Shown here piece after piece: positions 6,486 to 9,644 of a stretch of DNA of 9,644 nucleotides. Made by a program: the position numbers and the translations under genes. Every line of letters starts with the position of its first letter. Position 1 is the first letter of the stretch. A model generated the notes under the pieces. The model worked only from the letters and a program-made list of their open reading frames with translations, was not told the origin of the DNA and ran no database searches. This DNA is from Aquifex sp964425585 (lineage in GTDB: Bacteria; Aquificota; Aquificia; Aquificales; Aquificaceae): contig CAYRMG010000046.1 of assembly GCA_964425585.1 (NCBI GenBank), forward strand, positions 1 to 9,644, in the 5' to 3' direction.

Positions 6486-6989
6486 ATGAAGAAGGTTTTA
6501 ATCTTCCTTGAGGAACTCGTTGAAGACGTTGAGTTTATATATCCCTATTTAAGATTAAAGGAGGAGGGACACGCCGTAATTTCCGCTGCTCCGAAGATTA
6601 AGGAATATAAAGGTAAGAAGGGAATGAGTTTTAAGCCCGATAAAACTATAAAAGATGTTTACCACGAGGAGTTTGACTGTGTTTTCATTCCGGGGGGATA
6701 CGCTCCCGATAGATTGAGAAGATATCCCGAGGTTCTCCATATAGTTAAGAAACATTACGATAAAGGGAAGCTCGTATGTGCGGTGTGCCATGGCCCTTGG
6801 GTTCTTATCTCCGCAAAGATAGTTAAAGGGAAGAAGGTTACGGGATTTTTCGCCATAAAAGATGACCTTATAAATGCTGGGGCTAACTACACGGGAAATC
6901 CCGTTGAAGTAGACGGAAATCTTATAACCGCCACGGACCCCAGTTCCATGCTTGAGATGATGAAAGTAGTTGTAGAACGGTTGAAATGA
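6486..6989 (+). CDS. DJ-1/PfpI family protein
   Basis: This 167-residue cytoplasmic protein belongs to the DJ-1/PfpI superfamily (PfpI/YhbO branch), which includes proteins reported as proteases, chaperones or glyoxalase/deglycase-type stress enzymes. Visible marks are KVLIFLEELVEDVEF with the conserved acidic residue E13, FIPGGYAPDRLRRY (67-80), and the nucleophile elbow VCAVCHGPWVLISA starting at 97, with nucleophile C101 and partner H102. KGKKVTGF and KDDLINAGANYTGNPVEVDGNLITA follow and match the family C-terminus. The length is typical and the gene intact. C98 three residues before the nucleophile is unusual, since most relatives have a small aliphatic residue there. The start is set by an in-frame stop at 6459-6461 and lacks a Shine-Dalgarno site. 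The stop overlaps the znuA ATG (ATGA), so the gene leads the metal-transport operon. Which reaction it performs cannot be told from sequence. Confidence 0.9.
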   Translation: MKKVLIFLEELVEDVEFIYPYLRLKEEGHAVISAAPKIKEYKGKKGMSFKPDKTIKDVYHEEFDCVFIPGGYAPDRLRRYPEVLHIVKKHYDKGKLVCAVCHGPWVLISAKIVKGKKVTGFFAIKDDLINAGANYTGNPVEVDGNLITATDPSSMLEMMKVVVERLK

Positions 6990-7825
6990 GAAGGTTTTTT
7001 ATTTTTCTCTTTTTTCTTTCGTTTGCTTTCGGTAAAGATTTAATCCTCGTCTCAATTTTTCCCTTCTACGACGTTGTTAGGGATATAAGCGGTGCGGATT
7101 TCAGGATTGATACACTCGTTCCACCTAAGGCTGATTATCATACTTACGAACTTTCCCCGAGAGAACTGATAAAACTTTACATTGCCAAGGTTTTTTTTGT
7201 AAGCGGTGTTCCGCTGGGAGAGTGGGAAGCAAAGGCGGCAAAGATTACAAAGGCAAAGGTTTTCAGCCTTTCGGAAGGTATAGAGCTTCTCCATTACGGA
7301 CACAGAGAGCTGGGAAAGGACCCTCACTTCTGGATTTCTCCCAAAAGAATGTTAAAAGTTGCCCAAAATGTAAAGAAGGCTTTAGAGAGTGTTTACCCGA
7401 ATAAAGATTTTGAGGATAACTATAAAGCCGTTTATGAAAAACTTTTAAAGCTCCATGAGAGTTATGAAAAGACCCTTTCCCGTTGCAAAATTAAAGTGTT
7501 CGGTGCGGTTCACCCCGCCTTCGGTTATCTTGCAAAGGATTACGGACTCACGCAGATTATCCTCAGAGAGGAACACGGACACGGAGGAATATCCCCGGGA
7601 GAACTGAAAAAGCTTATCAGAAAGGTAAGGAAAAGAAAAATTAAGGTCATTCTAATCCCTCAAGGTGCTCACTCAAAGATTGCGGATATTTTGAAAGAAA
7701 AATACAAGGTTAAGGTTTACGAGATTAACGTAAAGATAATACCAAAAGAAAATGAAAATAATTACTATAAAATTATGGAAAATAATCTGAAAACTTTGAG
7801 GAAAGCATTGCAATGCGGATATTAG
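6986..7825 (+). CDS. znuA: Zinc-type ABC transporter substrate-binding protein (cluster A-I)
   Basis: This 279-residue periplasmic binding protein delivers a metal ion, most likely Zn2+, to the permease encoded two genes downstream. A short signal peptide (residues 1-16, MRRFFIFLFFLSFAFG) ends at a plausible AFG/K cleavage site with no lipobox Cys. The mature part has the two-lobe cluster A-I pattern: DYHTYELSP (50-58) with H52, DPHFWISP (112-119) with H114, and VHPAFGYLAKDYGL (175-188) with H176. These are the three family ligands, and His in the third place favours zinc over manganese, where Glu is usual. The fourth ligand, normally Asp in an xLD motif near the end, appears as Asn (EIN, N248), by eye alignment. 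The long His-rich loop of many ZnuA proteins is missing, but H103, H106, HGH (197-199) and H229 add histidines. The two cysteines, C167 and C277, might form a disulfide. The ATG overlaps the previous stop. An Mn or Fe substrate is not excluded. Confidence 0.88.
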   Translation: MRRFFIFLFFLSFAFGKDLILVSIFPFYDVVRDISGADFRIDTLVPPKADYHTYELSPRELIKLYIAKVFFVSGVPLGEWEAKAAKITKAKVFSLSEGIELLHYGHRELGKDPHFWISPKRMLKVAQNVKKALESVYPNKDFEDNYKAVYEKLLKLHESYEKTLSRCKIKVFGAVHPAFGYLAKDYGLTQIILREEHGHGGISPGELKKLIRKVRKRKIKVILIPQGAHSKIADILKEKYKVKVYEINVKIIPKENENNYYKIMENNLKTLRKALQCGY

Positions 7826-8511
7826 AAGTTAAAAACGTAAGTTTTTCCTACGACGGTAAATTTTACGTTCTTGAAAATGTTTCCTTCTCGGTGGAAAAGG
7901 GGGACTTTGTAGGAATAGTGGGGCCAAACGGTGCGGGAAAATCCACCCTCTTTAAGCTCATACTCGGTTTTATGAAACCAAATAAAGGAAGTATAGAGCT
8001 TTTCGGGAAAAAAGTTGAGAATTTCAGGGAATGGAAAAAGGTGGGATACGTTCCCCAGAGGATAAACGTTGAACATACATTTCCGGGAAGGGTTGCAGAA
8101 CTTCTCAGCAGTGTGTCCGATGATAAAACCTATATGGAGTTTATCGTGGAGTATCTGAAGATAAAAGATATATTAAACAAGCAGTTTACAAAACTTTCGG
8201 GCGGTCAACAACAGAGGGTTATGCTTGCGCTTGCACTCACGACGAATCCCGATTTACTCCTTCTTGATGAACCTTCTACCGGTCTTGATGTTCACGCACT
8301 TACACATTTTACAAACATACTCATAGACCTGAACACGAACCACGGAAAGACCATACTCATGATATCCCACGATATAGGCAATCTCCTCAATCACGCCAAT
8401 AAAATACTGTGTATAAATAAAAGGGTATGTTATTTCGGACCGCCGGAAAATGCCATCGGGTATATAGAAGAAGCCTTCGGTCTTAAGGGAGTCCTCCATG
8501 GAATTCCTTGA
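7813..8511 (+). CDS. znuC: Zinc ABC transporter ATP-binding protein
   Basis: This 232-residue cytoplasmic ATPase powers the importer. All ABC elements are present: aromatic A-loop around Y13, Walker A GPNGAGKST (37-45), Q-loop Q82 in VPQR, signature LSGGQQQR (128-135), Walker B LLLLDEP (148-154), D-loop TGLD (156-159) and H-loop H186 in ISHD. Overall form is that of the metal-uptake group (ZnuC/MntB-like). The segment between Q-loop and signature is short, and the Arg usual in the ALARAL helix after the signature is Leu (LALALTTNP). The ATG lies 13 nt inside the end of znuA, and the last 14 nt overlap the permease gene. Translation is therefore probably coupled along the operon, and the assignment to this transporter is safe from context. 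Confidence 0.93.
   Translation: MRILEVKNVSFSYDGKFYVLENVSFSVEKGDFVGIVGPNGAGKSTLFKLILGFMKPNKGSIELFGKKVENFREWKKVGYVPQRINVEHTFPGRVAELLSSVSDDKTYMEFIVEYLKIKDILNKQFTKLSGGQQQRVMLALALTTNPDLLLLDEPSTGLDVHALTHFTNILIDLNTNHGKTILMISHDIGNLLNHANKILCINKRVCYFGPPENAIGYIEEAFGLKGVLHGIP
8485..8491 (+). promoter_or_regulatory. Shine-Dalgarno site of znuB inside znuC
   Basis: AAGGGAG ends 6 nt before the znuB ATG at 8498 and lies within the last codons of znuC. It decides the start, which produces the 14-nt overlap. Confidence 0.55.
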
Positions 8512-9316
8512 ATACGATTTCATTCAAAGGGGCTTAATTGCGGGAATTCTTATAGCCTTGTCTACCGCCTTAATAGGTGTTTTCTTAATACTCAGGCGTT
8601 TCGCTTTTCTGGGTGCAGGACTTTCTCACTCCGCCTTTGCGGGAATAGCCCTCGGTTTTCTTTTGAATATGGATATACACCTTTCAACGGTTTTATTTAC
8701 GCTCTTTATCGCTAATCTCGTTGAGTTTCTTACACGAACCAAAAAGGTTCCCGGAGATACGGCGGTTGCCGTTATATTTTCAAGCGGTATGGCTGTTGCG
8801 GTTATAATTCTCGGCGTGGTAAAGGGATTCGGGGAGAACCTTTTTTCCTACCTATTCGGCAATATACTTATGGTTGATGATAAGGATATTTTATACTCCT
8901 TCGGAGTTTTTCTATTAACCCTTTTATTCCTCCTTTTCTTTTATAAGAAGCTCCTTCTTCTCACCTTTTCGGAAGAGATAGCCCGCGTGAAGGGGGTAAA
9001 TATAACCCTTATAAATCACCTATTTATTTCTTTAACCGCGATGGTTATAGTTGCGAGCATAAAGGCGGTCGGAGTAATACTCGCATCATCAATGGTTGTG
9101 ATACCTGCAATGACCGGACTTATACTTGCAAACTCCTTTTTGAAGAGTTTACTCTTTTCCTCCTTTGCTTCCGTGTTTTCGGTTATTTTCGGTATTTATA
9201 TTTCCTTTAGTTATGACCTTCCTCCCAGCGGAACAATAGTCGGTATATCACTGCTTTTATTTGTCTTATCCTTTCTTTTAAGAAGGGTTTCCCTTAATAT
9301 GGACAAATATCTATAG
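8498..9316 (+). CDS. znuB: Zinc ABC transporter permease (ABC-3 family)
   Basis: This 272-residue, very hydrophobic protein is the membrane subunit of the metal importer, with roughly seven or eight predicted helices. ABC-3 family signatures are LILRRFAFLGAGLSHSAFAGIALG (30-53), the coupling-helix region LTFSEEIARVKGV (155-167), the ligand-path stretch AVGVILASSMVVIPAMTGLI (190-209) and the C-terminal DLPPSGTIVGI (240-250). The usual acidic residue in the GDxLSH motif of many relatives is Ala40 here (GAGLSH), a variation also met in zinc-type permeases. The protein should dimerise and pair with two copies of the ATPase encoded upstream. It is the last gene of the operon, with its TAG at 9314-9316 inside a small dyad. 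No other transporter subunit gene follows. Confidence 0.92.
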   Translation: MEFLEYDFIQRGLIAGILIALSTALIGVFLILRRFAFLGAGLSHSAFAGIALGFLLNMDIHLSTVLFTLFIANLVEFLTRTKKVPGDTAVAVIFSSGMAVAVIILGVVKGFGENLFSYLFGNILMVDDKDILYSFGVFLLTLLFLLFFYKKLLLLTFSEEIARVKGVNITLINHLFISLTAMVIVASIKAVGVILASSMVVIPAMTGLILANSFLKSLLFSSFASVFSVIFGIYISFSYDLPPSGTIVGISLLLFVLSFLLRRVSLNMDKYL

Positions 9317-9322
9317 TTGTCC
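9301..9322 (+). repeat. 22-bp imperfect dyad over the znuB stop codon
   Basis: GGACAA (9301-9306) is the exact inverse complement of TTGTCC (9317-9322). Inside, TAT and ATA pair as well, with one A/G mismatch and a 2-base centre. RNA would form a hairpin of at most nine pairs, but no U-run follows, so it is not a standard intrinsic terminator. It could be a weak stop, an mRNA 3'-end stabiliser or chance. Confidence 0.35.
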
Positions 9323-9447
9323 TTGGCTCGGGTTTGGAGCTATTGAGCGAGTAAACCCTTTACACTCAAACTCTTCCCTTCTTTTTCTATTCCCTTTATC
9401 AATATATCCGCAAAGAGAGGTTTTTAGAGTTTTTGAAGAAACTAAAG
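9317..9447. other. Intergenic stretch between convergent genes, with weak hairpins and no intact gene
   Basis: No complete gene fits in this 131-nt region. GGGTTT (9330-9335) can pair with AAACCC (9353-9358) around a 17-nt loop, and pyrimidine-rich DNA containing CTTTTT follows some 15 nt later, so a poor terminator for the znu operon is possible. An AT-rich stem, TTTAG with CTAAA, near 9423-9446 could serve the convergent gene. The - strand also contains the open peptide listed separately. Confidence 0.35.
9340..9423 (-). pseudogene. Possible gene remnant: 27 open codons without a start
   Basis: Between an in-frame TAA at 9424-9426 and a TAG at 9340-9342, the - strand encodes a protein-like peptide whose middle reads ADILIKGIEKEGKSLSVKG. 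Codon choice (AAG, GGA, ATA, GAA, AAA) matches the neighbouring real genes. There is no ATG or GTG start; a TTG is present but lacks a Shine-Dalgarno site. It may be the tail of a gene whose body has been lost, or coincidence in purine-rich sequence. I do not recognise the peptide. Confidence 0.25.
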
Positions 9448-9644
9448 TTATAAAAGTCCATATTTTTTGAGAATAGCCTCAAGCTCTTTATCGGTTCTGG
9501 CTTTATCTCTTAAAACGTTCAGGAGTTTTTTAAACTTTTCGGGTTTCAGCTCTCTTTCCATTTCTTCAAAGGTCTCCTCTTTAGTTTTCCTGATAATAGT
9601 TCTCCTGTCCCAGTATGCAAAGGCTATAACGCTTACTGTCAGGG
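9448..9644 (-). CDS. 3' end of an unidentified gene (partial)
   Basis: The - strand is open from the window edge to a TAA at 9448-9450 and encodes 64 residues. The segment begins with LTVSVIAFAYWDRRT, which looks like the end of a membrane helix followed by a basic anchor. It continues into a highly charged Lys/Glu-rich helical tail (KEETFEEMERELKPEKFKKL) and ends in ILKKYGLL. Codon use matches the other genes. A single-pass or tail-anchored membrane protein with a cytoplasmic helical or coiled-coil end is a reasonable picture, but the family cannot be named from this fragment. The gene converges on the znu operon with about 130 nt between stops. Confidence 0.7.
   Translation of the reverse strand, partial: LTVSVIAFAYWDRRTIIRKTKEETFEEMERELKPEKFKKLLNVLRDKARTDKELEAILKKYGLL

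Noticed and set aside
6777..6791. c-type haem binding at CxxCH of the DJ-1 protein
   Set aside because: The protein has no signal peptide or membrane helix, and the C101-H102 pair is the family's normal nucleophile elbow.
9324..9400. tRNA or other structured RNA gene in the last intergenic region
   Set aside because: No T-loop GTTCGAATCC-like motif, no acceptor stem, and only short competing hairpins.
9317..9447. CRISPR array or insertion-sequence end
   Set aside because: No regularly spaced repeats, no terminal inverted repeats with target duplication, and no transposase fragment that I can recognise.

Overview
The window looks like chromosomal DNA of a thermophilic Aquificales bacterium, probably close to Aquifex. 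The basis is composition and gene type. The proteins are rich in Lys and Glu, Arg is mostly AGA/AGG, Ile is often ATA, genes are packed with overlapping starts and stops, atpA stands alone, and there is a stand-alone biotin carboxylase of the pyruvate/2-oxoglutarate carboxylase type. The genus is inferred; no database was consulted.

Left part (1-2525): the tail of an unknown gene overlaps crcB (fluoride channel), which overlaps a DUF190/UPF0166 PII-like gene. All three are on + and joined by ATGA junctions. They run head-on into ilvB (acetolactate synthase large subunit, - strand), and the two stop codons share a TTAA. The 120-bp gap 2526-2645 is a divergent promoter region between ilvB and atpA.

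Middle (2646-6459): atpA (F1 alpha subunit) without other ATP synthase genes, then a DUF72 gene of unknown function. The DUF72 gene ends exactly where the convergent biotin carboxylase gene ends (TAATTA, no gap). Only 26 bp separate the biotin carboxylase start from the next divergent gene. That gap holds a near-perfect dyad that places a TAAAAT box on both strands at equal distance from the two start codons.

Right part (6486-9316): a four-gene operon, DJ-1/PfpI protein, znuA-like binding protein, znuC-like ATPase and znuB-like permease, each overlapping the next by 4, 13 and 14 nt. It encodes a zinc (or related metal) ABC importer with a DJ-1 family protein as leader gene.

Right end (9317-9644): a short non-coding or decayed stretch, including a 27-codon open remnant on -, followed by the 3' end of an unidentified - strand gene that leaves the window.

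Most of the window is housekeeping and metal/ion homeostasis. I found no mobile element, CRISPR array or RNA gene. The most unusual points are the symmetric bidirectional, probably leaderless promoter at 6460-6485, the DJ-1 protein with a second cysteine (CxxCH) leading the metal-transport operon, and two convergent gene pairs with no room for ordinary terminators.
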